IMG/VR virus record: IMGVR_UViG_3300042293_000369 | Span: 1-39,892 of that record | DNA from: a virus | Strand: one strand, 5' to 3' | Length of the DNA stretch: 39,892 nt | Shown here: positions 25,895 to 33,959 of the stretch, one piece after another | Numbering within the stretch: the first letter of the stretch is position 1 | Layout: each line of letters starts with the position of its first letter | Translations under genes and position numbers: made by a program | Notes under the pieces: generated by a model | What the model was told of the DNA's origin: nothing | The model's database searches: none | What the model saw: the letters and a program-made list of their open reading frames with translations, nothing else

Positions 25895-26134
25895 TTATTT
25901 GTTTTTTAAAGAGGCAAAACCTTTAGTAATTAAAATAGTAGCTATGTCGGATGACACCTTATACTCCTTATCCTTGACAAGTCCACCTAAACCTAATCCG
26001 ATGATTGTTTGGTCTCCTTTTAAGATAGGTAGTTCGACAACCATAGGTTGCTCAACCATAGGTTGCTCTTCAACGATAGGAGTATCCAATACATCCAATT
26101 CTTCTATTACTTTATTTACTTTAGGTTTTGCCAT
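25895..26134 (-). CDS. Small protein downstream of the major capsid gene
   Basis: The 79-aa product has an acidic, repetitive N-terminus (VEEQPMVEQPMV) and a compact C-terminal domain (GLGLGGLVKDKEYKVSSDIA). No family is recognised. Short proteins of this kind often follow the capsid gene in Bacteroidota phages and may be head-completion or decoration proteins. It lies 11 nt after the capsid stop. Confidence 0.6.
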   Translation of the reverse strand: MAKPKVNKVIEELDVLDTPIVEEQPMVEQPMVVELPILKGDQTIIGLGLGGLVKDKEYKVSSDIATILITKGFASLKNK

Positions 26135-26145
26135 TGTTAGTTAAT

Positions 26146-27474
26146 TTATGCGATTGAAGTTAAAGCTGCGATAGCTGTTGCGAAATCACCTTGTATCAAG
26201 TTACTTATATCGTTAGCAGATGCAAACTGAACAAGACGTGCCTCAACGATAAGTGTCATCAAGTTATTGATTGGATCATCACCTGATGGAGTTAAACGGA
26301 TGTTCAAGTTCTCTCTGAACAATACATTCAACACTTTCATATCACCACCAACATAACTACCTGCGGTAACGGCAGGAGTAGCAAATACGTTCATACCTGC
26401 AATAACCAAGTTACGACCCATACCACCAATAGACCAATCCATATACTCCTTATATAATGGTTCACCTGTTGATGATTTCAATCCGAAGATTTTGTTCAAT
26501 GTATCAGGGTGAACGAAGATTGCGTTAGGTGTACCAAAAGCTAAACCAACTTGATTTGCTACTGCGTGGATAACATCAATTTCATTAGCGGAAGGAATAG
26601 TATTAGCTAAACTACCTGCCGAGAATGCAGCTGCCCATTGTGTAGCACCTTTGATTTGTGGAGTTGTACCTGTACCTGAGAATAATTGATTTTCAATAAC
26701 AACACTAACACGCTTCAACATTGCATTTTGAATGTAACTTGTCAATTGTGGCAAGTCAGCCAACATCTCGGTAGTAACTTTAGAGTGTACTGCAATCTTT
26801 TCTACTTTCTGAGTTTTTTCAACATAAAGAACAGAAATCTGAGTTTTTGCTACGTTTTCACCAATCATTACAGGTGTAACACCATCATCGCCAGTTTCCT
26901 CAATCCACATTGCATAACGTGTATTGATTGTACCTGTTGTAACTGATTGTAGATACTGCTCTGGTCTACGTCTGATAGCTGAAATAATACCAGTATTTTG
27001 CGTCAAGCTACCATAAGTACCTGTTGACAAGATAGTGTTAGCTTCTTGAATAACAACCGCAGCCTTAACTTCAAACTCTAAATCTTGACCTTTACGAAGA
27101 CCGCCTTGTGAACGTACTTCTTCAAGTGTAGATGATTGTGCTTCCAATGCTGCTTTCAAAGATTCTCCAAAAGTAGCAGGTTCTGCGTTAGGAACTAACT
27201 TACTTGCTTCGATACGGCTAATAGCCAATCCTTGCGCTTGTAATGTCTTAGCCATAGCTTTGATAGTCTCTTGCTCTTTAAGTTGCGCAAGGGCATCTTC
27301 TAAGGCTTTAGCGGTAGCTTCTTCGTTCTCCGAAGTTTGTTTAGCTAATGCTGAATCAATTTGAGACTTTACTGTTCTCATCAGGGTCTTTTCAGTTTCA
27401 GGCAAATCTTTAATGCTTTCTTCAAACTGGGCTAGTATAGCAGCGTCTTGTGCTGCCTTTTCTACTTTTGTCAT
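26146..27474 (-). CDS. Major capsid protein (HK97 fold) with scaffolding delta domain
   Basis: The 442-aa product forms the capsid shell. Residues 1-110 are a charged coiled-coil delta domain (KTLMRTVKSQIDSALAKQ) that acts as internal scaffold and is removed by the protease. The HK97 fold follows, with the E-loop region (RRPEQYLQSVTTGTINTRYA), the long spine-helix segment and a C-terminal strand (LNIRLTPSGDDPINNLMTLI). It sits immediately downstream of the protease and the portal. Clear by length, domain order and synteny. Confidence 0.9.
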   Translation of the reverse strand: MTKVEKAAQDAAILAQFEESIKDLPETEKTLMRTVKSQIDSALAKQTSENEEATAKALEDALAQLKEQETIKAMAKTLQAQGLAISRIEASKLVPNAEPATFGESLKAALEAQSSTLEEVRSQGGLRKGQDLEFEVKAAVVIQEANTILSTGTYGSLTQNTGIISAIRRRPEQYLQSVTTGTINTRYAMWIEETGDDGVTPVMIGENVAKTQISVLYVEKTQKVEKIAVHSKVTTEMLADLPQLTSYIQNAMLKRVSVVIENQLFSGTGTTPQIKGATQWAAAFSAGSLANTIPSANEIDVIHAVANQVGLAFGTPNAIFVHPDTLNKIFGLKSSTGEPLYKEYMDWSIGGMGRNLVIAGMNVFATPAVTAGSYVGGDMKVLNVLFRENLNIRLTPSGDDPINNLMTLIVEARLVQFASANDISNLIQGDFATAIAALTSIA

Positions 27475-27475
27475 T

Positions 27476-28303
27476 TTAAATGAATTTAATTTTTGAATAA
27501 TCTTTGTTTCGTTCCGTTTGAGTGACCGTAGTCGGCTCTATAATAGTCTGAGTGACTTTAGTCGGCTCAGTATATATTCGTGTTGCATCGTTACTACCAC
27601 CTGCAATAACCATACTTCCTTCCTTGTGTATCTTCAACTCTTCTACACCAAAGAAGTATCCTTGTCCCTTCACTACATCGGCATTGGCAATCTCGCCTAT
27701 GCGACTATCGTAGTACCTCTTGTTCTCTGCATACATCTTATCCATTGAATCTATACCCATCTGCACCTTAACGTACTGCATACGGATACTATTCTCTAAC
27801 TCGGGATCGGATTCAATCATATCTAACGCTAACTGATTCGTAATCTTAGCCTTGTCTATGGCAAAGACTAACGCTTCCGTCTGCCCTTCATACTCCTTAC
27901 CTACAATAGACCAATCAACAGGTTCAACCATCATTTCTACGTTCTTCTTCGATGCAATGATGCCTGATAGTGATAGGTTATGGTCGGCACAATAATAAAC
28001 TTTACCTTGTTGCTCCTTAACCGTCTTAGTGAAACAACCATCGAAGTGAACGTCATCGTGGCTATCCATATACCTTGTAGTACTGATGATAGGATAGATA
28101 TAGTTCTCCTTAGTGGCGAATCCTATACCCTTAGTAGCTTCCTTAGTGTTGTGAGACTTACCAATCGTAGTAGACTTATCACAACCCTTGTATACGTTAG
28201 CCGTCTTGAACTCAATGATGTCCATCTCGGAATCCTTCAATGCCTTAAACAACTCCTCTTTGGAAGTGAACGTGCGTGATGGGAAATAATGTGACTTAAT
28301 CAT
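27476..28303 (-). CDS. Prohead maturation protease (HK97 family)
   Basis: The 275-aa product lies between portal and capsid and probably cuts the capsid delta domain during head maturation. The likely catalytic His is in YCADHNLSLSG (near residue 103), and the Ser of ENSIRMQYVKVQMG is the candidate nucleophile, spaced as in this serine-protease family. The C-terminal 40 residues contain an imperfect Thr-rich repeat (PTKVTQTIIEPTTVTQTE). Family by position plus motifs. Confidence 0.75.
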   Translation of the reverse strand: MIKSHYFPSRTFTSKEELFKALKDSEMDIIEFKTANVYKGCDKSTTIGKSHNTKEATKGIGFATKENYIYPIISTTRYMDSHDDVHFDGCFTKTVKEQQGKVYYCADHNLSLSGIIASKKNVEMMVEPVDWSIVGKEYEGQTEALVFAIDKAKITNQLALDMIESDPELENSIRMQYVKVQMGIDSMDKMYAENKRYYDSRIGEIANADVVKGQGYFFGVEELKIHKEGSMVIAGGSNDATRIYTEPTKVTQTIIEPTTVTQTERNKDYSKIKFI

Positions 28304-28315
28304 TTTAATATCGTT

Positions 28316-29797
28316 TTATGCTCCTTGAGTGCTTTGAGTTTGAGTTCCGCTAGACGTTTGATTTCCTGTAACTGTTGCTTCGTTAGTGGCTGTTCCGCTA
28401 CCTTGCGTTGTTGTGTTGTTTGTTCCATTGCTTGTGTTGTTAAAGAACTCAGGATAGTCTTGTCGTATCTGCCAAGCATACATATCGCTATATGGCTCTG
28501 ATACTTCGTGATACCCTATACTTACTAAGAATTGGTTATAAGTAATACCATTAGAGTTAAACTCCAATGTCGCTGCTTCGATGTTTAACTTCCTTACCTC
28601 TGCTCTTGCCTTGATGTCATCTTGTAAGGCTGCAACGTGGTCGAAACAAGTCACATACTCAACACCATTGATGTCACCATACAAACACTCGTTAAACTGA
28701 GTGTCCATATTCTTACTCTCAGGGATGATGAAGTTCTGATACAATGTCTTACCTGCACTTGCACCATTAGTGAACGTAGTACCCTTATCCTTACCAAACA
28801 AGTCAAACGGATAACCCATACCATCGCATAGGATGGCAGCGTTAGCGGTTCGTAACTCAACCATCTGCAACTCACTAACTGGATACATCATATGTTCCCA
28901 CTTCAACGTAGCATCCGTGATGATAGTATCTTCTTGCCCATCACTTGTACCATAAGACTTGAACGCACGATGTAACTCTCTACGTTCCTTGCTACCAATC
29001 GGTAACGTACTGATGGTATCTCTTGCTTGATTCGCTAAGATACCCAATGGTTTAGAGATGATACGACCTTCCGTCTTGTATGACTTGATGATGTTGTTGA
29101 TAGGGAACTGCAACGATGATACCCTTGAGCAAGGTAGGTAACTATTATCTCTTAGAGGTGTTGTATCCGTGAAGATGTATACGTCCTCCTTCTTGATGGT
29201 GTACTTCACGTTATCTCTACGCAAGGTAACCGATTCAATGAGGTTGCTGATGTTATCCGTGTACATCATATTACCCTTCTTGAACTTAATCTCCGTTGAG
29301 TGTGGAGGAAGTACCCATAGTGCGCTTATCTCAGTACCAAACTCATACCCTTCAGGGATAATACGCAAGACAGGACAATAACCAAATGCCATTATGTAGA
29401 ACTTCAACTGCGCCCTAAACGCTTCTCCATTCTGCAATACATTAGGATGTTCCATCAACGTCTGCCAACGCTTATCTTGACCTTTAACCTTGTTGCGTGT
29501 TGACTTAGATAACACCTCTACGATACCATTAACGTATGCGTTAGACTTGCTATGTAAGATTGCTCCGATCTGAGGACAATCCGTAACCGCTTTAATAATT
29601 TCTTGGTCTGATGATACGCTGAAGATGTTATCCGTAAGGTTCATATAGTCAGGAAAACTAAATTCGCCTGGTCTTATACCCTCATCCAATCTTCCATAGA
29701 ATGGAGACAATCCTGAAACTGTCTTTAATGCAGAATCACCTCCAAATATTGAAGGTACTATACTCCTAATCTTTGTTAACAAACTAGACTTAGCCAA
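28316..29797 (-). CDS. Portal protein
   Basis: The 493-aa product is the portal through which DNA enters the capsid. Size and context are typical, directly after the terminase and before the protease. Visible portal features are SNAYVNGIVEVL, a WVLPPHSTEIKF strand, NNIIKSYKTEGRIISKPLGI (spine region) and DLFGKDKGTTFTNGASAGKT. The C-terminal 35 residues are a Gln/Thr/Gly/Ser tail of low complexity. The portal family is clear, but which subfamily is not. Confidence 0.85.
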   Translation of the reverse strand: MAKSSLLTKIRSIVPSIFGGDSALKTVSGLSPFYGRLDEGIRPGEFSFPDYMNLTDNIFSVSSDQEIIKAVTDCPQIGAILHSKSNAYVNGIVEVLSKSTRNKVKGQDKRWQTLMEHPNVLQNGEAFRAQLKFYIMAFGYCPVLRIIPEGYEFGTEISALWVLPPHSTEIKFKKGNMMYTDNISNLIESVTLRRDNVKYTIKKEDVYIFTDTTPLRDNSYLPCSRVSSLQFPINNIIKSYKTEGRIISKPLGILANQARDTISTLPIGSKERRELHRAFKSYGTSDGQEDTIITDATLKWEHMMYPVSELQMVELRTANAAILCDGMGYPFDLFGKDKGTTFTNGASAGKTLYQNFIIPESKNMDTQFNECLYGDINGVEYVTCFDHVAALQDDIKARAEVRKLNIEAATLEFNSNGITYNQFLVSIGYHEVSEPYSDMYAWQIRQDYPEFFNNTSNGTNNTTTQGSGTATNEATVTGNQTSSGTQTQSTQGA

Positions 29798-29893
29798 CCT
29801 TTTCGTTTGAACCTATATTCCTCGTGGCTGATTTACATCGCTACTTTGCGGATATAGGCTGGTTAATTTCTATGAGTTCGTCTCATTTCTTTG

Positions 29894-29922
29894 CAAATAT
29901 ACGAAATATTTACGTCAACAAA
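29894..29922 (-). promoter_or_regulatory. Candidate promoter upstream of the portal gene
   Basis: On the minus strand TTTG (29919-29922) is followed after 17 nt by TATATTTG (29894-29901). This is close to the Bacteroidota consensus but 2 nt short in spacing. It could add transcripts for the portal and head genes about 95 nt downstream. Confidence 0.4.
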
Positions 29923-29930
29923 TGTTTTTT

Positions 29931-30026
29931 TTACAATATTGATAAAATATAATAGAAAGATACAAGTATTAATCCTAATACTGCTAATCCTACCATTACA
30001 TCTACCTTTGGTTCATCTATATGCAT
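29931..30026 (-). CDS. Small membrane protein (31 aa) between terminase and portal
   Basis: The frame from the ATG at 30026 to the stop at 29931 encodes MHIDEPKVDV followed by one membrane helix (VGLAVLGLILVSFYYILSI). It is short and supported only by its coherent topology and position. The role is unknown. Confidence 0.4.
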   Translation of the reverse strand: MHIDEPKVDVMVGLAVLGLILVSFYYILSIL

Positions 30027-30085
30027 AGTTTATATTTTTCTTCCTTATCAATAGTTAACTCCTTCACCACATCTGCCGACCTTCC

Positions 30086-32224
30086 TTAAAACCAATATCC
30101 GTGTACTTGTATCATATATCTAACACAATCTATGCAGTTATGGACTAAAACTCCATTAGCAAAATATTCGTGTTCTTCTTCAATCATTAAATCGTATACA
30201 TTATCAAGATATTTTTCTCCTTGCTCTAAGCGCACGAGCCTTGCAGTTTTGATGGCAGTATTTTGTGATTCCTGTGGTTCTTGAAGTATATTCTTTACCG
30301 CATTGATGACAGTTGTATTTTTTATACTCTGCTTTATCCCAAGCCATTTTAGCAATTTTTCTATGAAAATCAAGTCCTGCTTCTGTGCCGTGCCATTTGT
30401 TTGCAAACTCTCTGGCGTAATCCATTCTTGCCCTAAGTTCTTCTTTATCCCTTGATGACATATGTTGAGACAAATGCTTACTCGCTTCAATACATTCCAA
30501 ATTGGATATATTATTATTTTGCTGATTGCCATCAAGATGATGTATATGATAACCTTTAGGTATTTTGCCATTAAAGAATTTCCAAACTTCGGTATGAAGT
30601 CTTGAGCAACCCTTTGAAAAATACTTTTCTCCCTTGTACAAGTAGTATGTTTTTCCATTAAATACTTGGTAAGGTATAGTTCCATACCCTCCTTCAATGA
30701 TGCAATCTCTATCCATCCTATTGATGTCTTTATCTTGTGATTGTATGTGCATATAATCTCTGTTTTACTCTTATCCTCAAAGATAAGACTATACTTGCAT
30801 ACCTCCTTGCGTCCATTGTCAAACTTATGCACAACTTGATGCCATCCGCTACTCGTAAGTACCAAGTCCCCTTGCACCATACTTTGTATTGGCATCATAC
30901 CATAAGGTGTTGTAATGAGTGTACTACCTACGAAGCAATGGTTATGAGCATCAATCGGCTTCCCACTTGGCTTCCCATCCTTATCTACCGCCCATACATA
31001 CTGCGAGAACTCAGCAATGAGGTTCGGTGAGTCACTCGTAACGTGAATCTTCATACTTAGTAGCTTATCTATACCACCCTTGATACTCTTGTTAGGTGCA
31101 GGTCTCATATTCCTAAACCCAAGTGATGCGTTAGGATACCTCTCCCTATCTTCCTCACTCAAGTACTTCGATATACCGAACCGCAACTCACGGATGGTAT
31201 CAGGCTCGGCACAGTCAGCTACGATGAGTGTATCTTCCAACATACCTATCTCATCCAACTTCTTACCCAACTCTACCAACGCAAGTGGCTCGTAGTTCAA
31301 CTCCTTTAGGTAAACGTGGTCTCCCTTCACCTTCATCCACACGGTTGCAGCAGGACTTGCCGTACCGAAGTCTTGCCCATAGCACTCCGCATAGTCCAAC
31401 TCCAAGAACTCTTCAGGTGTGATGATGTCATAGTTCTTGAATATCTGACCCTTCAACCCTGTCGTAGAGTAACCCTTGATACTAGTCAAGTAGTGATGTA
31501 GGTTATACAAGTGCGAGTCAGGGTCACCATACGCTTCATACTGCCGAACAGTCTTATCTGGCAGGAACGTATTATCCTTGTAGTTACATTGTATCGTTAC
31601 CAATCCGTGTACATCCTTAGGCATCAGCTTGAAGTACCCACTTCTCTCCGTATCCGTTAACTGAGGTTCATCCTCTTCGGTGATAGGTATAGCGTTGAAG
31701 TACCTTCGCACGATCCAATGGTAGATGTCAGGTGTGTTCATAATAAAGATGATGTACGACCCACGCTTCCTGATACTGTCCGAGAACGTGTTGAACTTAT
31801 CCTCATCTCTTATATCTTCGCCCTCCTCTATACACGCTATGTCTACGTTCGATACCGACTTCATATTCGCCTTCTTGTCTAACGTACTCGCCCTAAACCC
31901 CTTAGTGAACACCGCCATCTCGCCAGTCTTGTTGTTCTTGATACCATTCTCCAACCTTGAGAACTGCTTATCCAACACCGACTGCTTGTTAGCCGTATCC
32001 CATCTAAGTAGTACCTCGTTCAAGATACTCTCCTTAATTCCTTCCTTCTCATCACGCAACACTTGACAACGCTTACCCTTGATAGCTGCGGAATAGGCTA
32101 TAAACTTGGACACTTCATAAGTCTTACCGCCACCACGACCACCGATACAAACTACTATCTCGGTATCTTCAGCTAACTCATACAAAGGTGCAAACTTGGG
32201 AGTTCTCTTAACTATTACGTCCAT
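30086..32224 (-). CDS. Large terminase subunit containing an intein
   Basis: The 712-aa precursor is the phage packaging motor and nuclease. ATPase motifs: Walker A GGRGGGKT at 28-35, Walker B ending in E133-E134, and coupling motif FIMNTP at 160-165. Nuclease residues: D285 (GQDFG), D337 (VADC) and D699 (CIDCVRY). An intein interrupts the gene between H429 and C697 (DAHNH, then CIDCVRY). Spliced, the protein would be 445 aa, a normal terminase length. Without splicing, the last acidic residue would be separated from the rest of the nuclease core. A TACATTTG box lies 5 nt before the start (32229-32236). Confidence 0.9.
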   Translation of the reverse strand: MDVIVKRTPKFAPLYELAEDTEIVVCIGGRGGGKTYEVSKFIAYSAAIKGKRCQVLRDEKEGIKESILNEVLLRWDTANKQSVLDKQFSRLENGIKNNKTGEMAVFTKGFRASTLDKKANMKSVSNVDIACIEEGEDIRDEDKFNTFSDSIRKRGSYIIFIMNTPDIYHWIVRRYFNAIPITEEDEPQLTDTERSGYFKLMPKDVHGLVTIQCNYKDNTFLPDKTVRQYEAYGDPDSHLYNLHHYLTSIKGYSTTGLKGQIFKNYDIITPEEFLELDYAECYGQDFGTASPAATVWMKVKGDHVYLKELNYEPLALVELGKKLDEIGMLEDTLIVADCAEPDTIRELRFGISKYLSEEDRERYPNASLGFRNMRPAPNKSIKGGIDKLLSMKIHVTSDSPNLIAEFSQYVWAVDKDGKPSGKPIDAHNHCFVGSTLITTPYGMMPIQSMVQGDLVLTSSGWHQVVHKFDNGRKEVCKYSLIFEDKSKTEIICTYNHKIKTSIGWIEIASLKEGMELYLTKYLMEKHTTCTREKSIFQRVAQDFIPKFGNSLMAKYLKVIIYIILMAISKIIIYPIWNVLKRVSICLNICHQGIKKNLGQEWITPESLQTNGTAQKQDLIFIEKLLKWLGIKQSIKNTTVINAVKNILQEPQESQNTAIKTARLVRLEQGEKYLDNVYDLMIEEEHEYFANGVLVHNCIDCVRYMIQVHGYWF
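30137..30937 (-). other. Intein (self-splicing protein element) in the large terminase
   Basis: The 267-residue element spans precursor residues 430-696. It starts at C430 (block A, CFVGSTLITTPYG), has the block B TxxH motif T493-H496 (TYNH) and block F (VYDLMIEEEHEYFANGVLVHN, split here as VYDLMIEEEHEY plus FANGVLVHN), and ends H695-N696 before the native C697. These are the residues for protein splicing: N-terminal Cys, block B Thr/His, terminal His-Asn and +1 Cys. The middle of the intein frame (about 520-672) has no recognisable domain, because the DNA there encodes an HNH endonuclease in a different frame. Confidence 0.88.
30204..30752 (-). CDS. HNH homing endonuclease nested out of frame in the terminase intein
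   Basis: The 182-aa ORF is read in the -1 frame relative to the terminase. It carries a full HNH motif: RLHTEVWKFFNG (51-62), GYHIHHLDGN (67-76) and ISNLECIEASKHLSQH (82-97). A zinc ribbon follows at the C-terminus (C148, C151, C166, C170). It occupies the slot between blocks B and F where an intein endonuclease normally lies in frame. The start could be 30752 or the later Met at 30716, because the first residues overlap block B. It probably cuts intein-free terminase genes to spread the element. Confidence 0.8.
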   Translation of the reverse strand: MHIQSQDKDINRMDRDCIIEGGYGTIPYQVFNGKTYYLYKGEKYFSKGCSRLHTEVWKFFNGKIPKGYHIHHLDGNQQNNNISNLECIEASKHLSQHMSSRDKEELRARMDYAREFANKWHGTEAGLDFHRKIAKMAWDKAEYKKYNCHQCGKEYTSRTTGITKYCHQNCKARALRARRKIS

Positions 32225-32618
32225 AATGCAAATGTACTATGTTATGTTGTTATGTTGTTATGTTATGGTAACAAGGTTATGTATGGTATGGGTATGGTAA
32301 ACATATTACGTTTTTTTATATATGTTCAAAATTTAGCATAAAAAGTAGGATAGGGGGATACCCCCACCCTCTTTTTCTTTTTACGTTGAACTTTTGCTTA
32401 TCCTAATTCAGTGTCCATAGTCCTATAATATTTATTATGTTAAGTAGAATTTTAGCCTATGCGTTTATTGTAATAGTATTACTATCATTTAAGATAGTAC
32501 AAACGCTCCCCTACCCTACCCTACCCTATGATATCAGTATCTTTAAGGTAGTTATAAATATAATATTCTAATTCCTTAAGGTAGTTTAGAGTAGTATTTA
32601 TATATATATATTAATACC
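32225..32618. other. Intergenic region between terminase genes, rich in short repeats
   Basis: No convincing gene lies in these 394 nt. Features seen: repeated GTTATG units at 32241-32280; a GGGGG-ATA-CCCCC hairpin at 32353-32365; an inverted repeat TACTATC/GATAGTA at 32480-32499; four tandem CCCTA units at 32509-32528; and two copies of TTAAGGTAGTT at 32543-32553 and 32576-32586, 33 bp apart. Position next to both terminase genes makes this a candidate packaging (pac/cos) or control region. Confidence 0.5.
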
Positions 32619-32936
32619 TTATTCAAACGATATATTTTCAATCACTACGTTAGCATTCACGTCTACCTGTGACCTGGTCAACTTCGGTTTATAGTACTCA
32701 ATAATCGCATTGAAAGCTACTATCTTATCCCTTGGTCCTAGTTGATTCATCGCCTCCATATAGTCCTCAACTCCTTTCGTGGTTAGCCATTCACCGAACT
32801 TCTCCCAACTGGTTAGACCTACCTTTTCAAGTACCTTAGTCTTATGGTGCTTAGTACCCTTAGCCTTTAGTCCTTTGTGACCTGGTTTAAAGGACGTTGA
32901 TACAGGTTCTCTCTTTCTTACTTTAGTCTCTGTCAT
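32619..32936 (-). CDS. Small terminase subunit (putative)
   Basis: The 105-aa product has a basic N-terminus (KVRKREPVSTSFKPGHKGLK) and a C-terminal helical part (RDKIVAFNAIIEYYKPKLTR) like the DNA-recognition/oligomerisation part of small terminases in Bacteroidota phages. It precedes the large terminase, though with a 394-nt repeat-rich gap. It is the first gene of the late operon: a strong terminator (32982-33007) lies upstream and a TACCTTTG box at 32959-32966. Assignment is mainly positional. Confidence 0.65.
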   Translation of the reverse strand: MTETKVRKREPVSTSFKPGHKGLKAKGTKHHKTKVLEKVGLTSWEKFGEWLTTKGVEDYMEAMNQLGPRDKIVAFNAIIEYYKPKLTRSQVDVNANVVIENISFE

Positions 32937-32958
32937 TTTCTGTCATAATTGATTTATG

Positions 32959-32966
32959 CAAAGGTA
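32959..32966 (-). promoter_or_regulatory. TAnnTTTG box upstream of the small terminase
   Basis: TACCTTTG on the minus strand fits the Bacteroidota -7 element and lies 23 nt before the small terminase start and just past the early terminator. No -33 TTTG is visible at normal spacing, so an activator may be needed if it is the late promoter. Confidence 0.35.
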
Positions 32967-32981
32967 GTGACATATAGGCAT

Positions 32982-33007
32982 AAAAAAAGCCCTCAATTAA
33001 GAGGGCT
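32982..33007 (-). terminator. Strong intrinsic terminator before the late operon
   Basis: On the minus strand AGCCCTC, a 6-nt loop and GAGGGCT are followed by a run of seven T (32982-32988). This is a textbook rho-independent terminator closing the 35090-33029 operon. Confidence 0.85.
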
Positions 33008-33028
33008 ATATATTCAATATTTATATAA

Positions 33029-33322
33029 TTACGGCATTCGATAAAATTCTATGTATGACAAATCAGCGGTAAATCTTACTCTTAATTGTTTACCTATTCC
33101 CCAATAAGCGCCACCCTTATCGTATGCTCCACATGGTGACATCGGAACTCTTTTATCATATATTTTTATTTGATTGCATTTATATATCTTATTTTTAGGT
33201 CCTGAAGTTATTGTATGCGGTGTATTTCCTATGTTCATTCTACCAATTGGAGCTCCGTATTTAGTTGATAACTTAGGTATTGTATTATATACATTATGTG
33301 GTGATAGTGTTATTGTTTTCAT
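33029..33322 (-). CDS. Conserved phage protein, unknown function
   Basis: The 97-aa product ends with CGAYDKGGAYWGIGKQLRVR and LSYIEFYR, a strongly patterned segment I recognise from small proteins of many environmental phages but without a known role. The N-terminus has basic and Pro residues. It is the last gene of the accessory operon, 22 nt before its terminator. Confidence 0.65.
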   Translation of the reverse strand: MKTITLSPHNVYNTIPKLSTKYGAPIGRMNIGNTPHTITSGPKNKIYKCNQIKIYDKRVPMSPCGAYDKGGAYWGIGKQLRVRFTADLSYIEFYRMP

Positions 33323-33343
33323 TTGTATTTATGTTTTTAAAGG

Positions 33344-33442
33344 TTAACCTAACAAGGCGATTAAATATGCGCCACAATATAAGATAAACGCATACATCAG
33401 AATTTGTACTGTAATGATTGAGTATATTAGTATTTTTTTCAT
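33344..33442 (-). CDS. Small membrane protein (32 aa)
   Basis: The frame from the ATG at 33442 to the stop at 33344 encodes one hydrophobic helix (ILIYSIITVQILMYAFILYC) of a 32-aa protein. Adjacent spacing to both neighbours is small. Support is moderate because of its length. Confidence 0.4.
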   Translation of the reverse strand: MKKILIYSIITVQILMYAFILYCGAYLIALLG

Positions 33443-33445
33443 AGT

Positions 33446-33757
33446 TTAGAATCTTTTTAAAATTACGTTCGCAATATCATTTTTTAAATTTCGCATTTCA
33501 CCGAATACAGAACTATTATAGTCGTATACATGGTATCCTTTATAGAATGCTGGATAAATTTCAGCAATACTTTTTCCATAGTCACACGGATATGCTGAAT
33601 CTATTTTATTTACTTGTTTTTCCTCCATTTGTAAAATACCTGTGCAAATGTCTCTCATAGTACTTTTGCCGTTTTTAATGTCTATTATGTGGCTGAATAA
33701 CTCTATTAATTCAGGCTGTAAATTCATATACTCGTTTATTTCGTTTATTGTTTGCAT
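33446..33757 (-). CDS. Hypothetical protein
   Basis: The 103-aa product is helical, acidic at the start (INEINEYMNLQPELIELFSH), with one Cys pair far apart. It is not recognised. It shares the accessory operon with the GP88-family gene and starts 2 nt before the stop of its upstream neighbour. Confidence 0.6.
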   Translation of the reverse strand: MQTINEINEYMNLQPELIELFSHIIDIKNGKSTMRDICTGILQMEEKQVNKIDSAYPCDYGKSIAEIYPAFYKGYHVYDYNSSVFGEMRNLKNDIANVILKRF

Positions 33758-33759
33758 TT

Positions 33760-33957
33760 TTATTTGTTTTTAGTGTTAATTAATAAGTTCAAAAAATGTT
33801 CCCTTACTTGCAAGTTAGTAACTGGAGCGGTAAATATATGGTGGTCCAAACATACTTTGCCCTCATATACTTTAGCCATTCGAATAAAGCCGTCCTGTGT
33901 GTGTTTTATAGGTGAAATCGTGACGTGATAGTTCCCGAACAGTTTTAATCGTTTCAT
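33760..33957 (-). CDS. Small basic protein (65 aa)
   Basis: The 65-aa product (KLFGNYHVTISPIKHTQDG, then LQVREHFLNLLINTKNK) is not recognised. It is basic and beta-to-alpha in pattern. It starts 2 nt before the GP88-family stop and belongs to the same transcript. Confidence 0.6.
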   Translation of the reverse strand: MKRLKLFGNYHVTISPIKHTQDGFIRMAKVYEGKVCLDHHIFTAPVTNLQVREHFLNLLINTKNK

Positions 33958-33959
33958 TG

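Noticed and set aside
28651-28875. Minus-strand ORF inside the portal gene
   Set aside because: Arginine/leucine-rich composition is typical of an out-of-frame reading of the portal gene.
30137-30937. Group I intron in the terminase gene instead of an intein
   Set aside because: The terminase frame is continuous and the borders carry protein-splicing motifs (first Cys, TxxH, HN before Cys).
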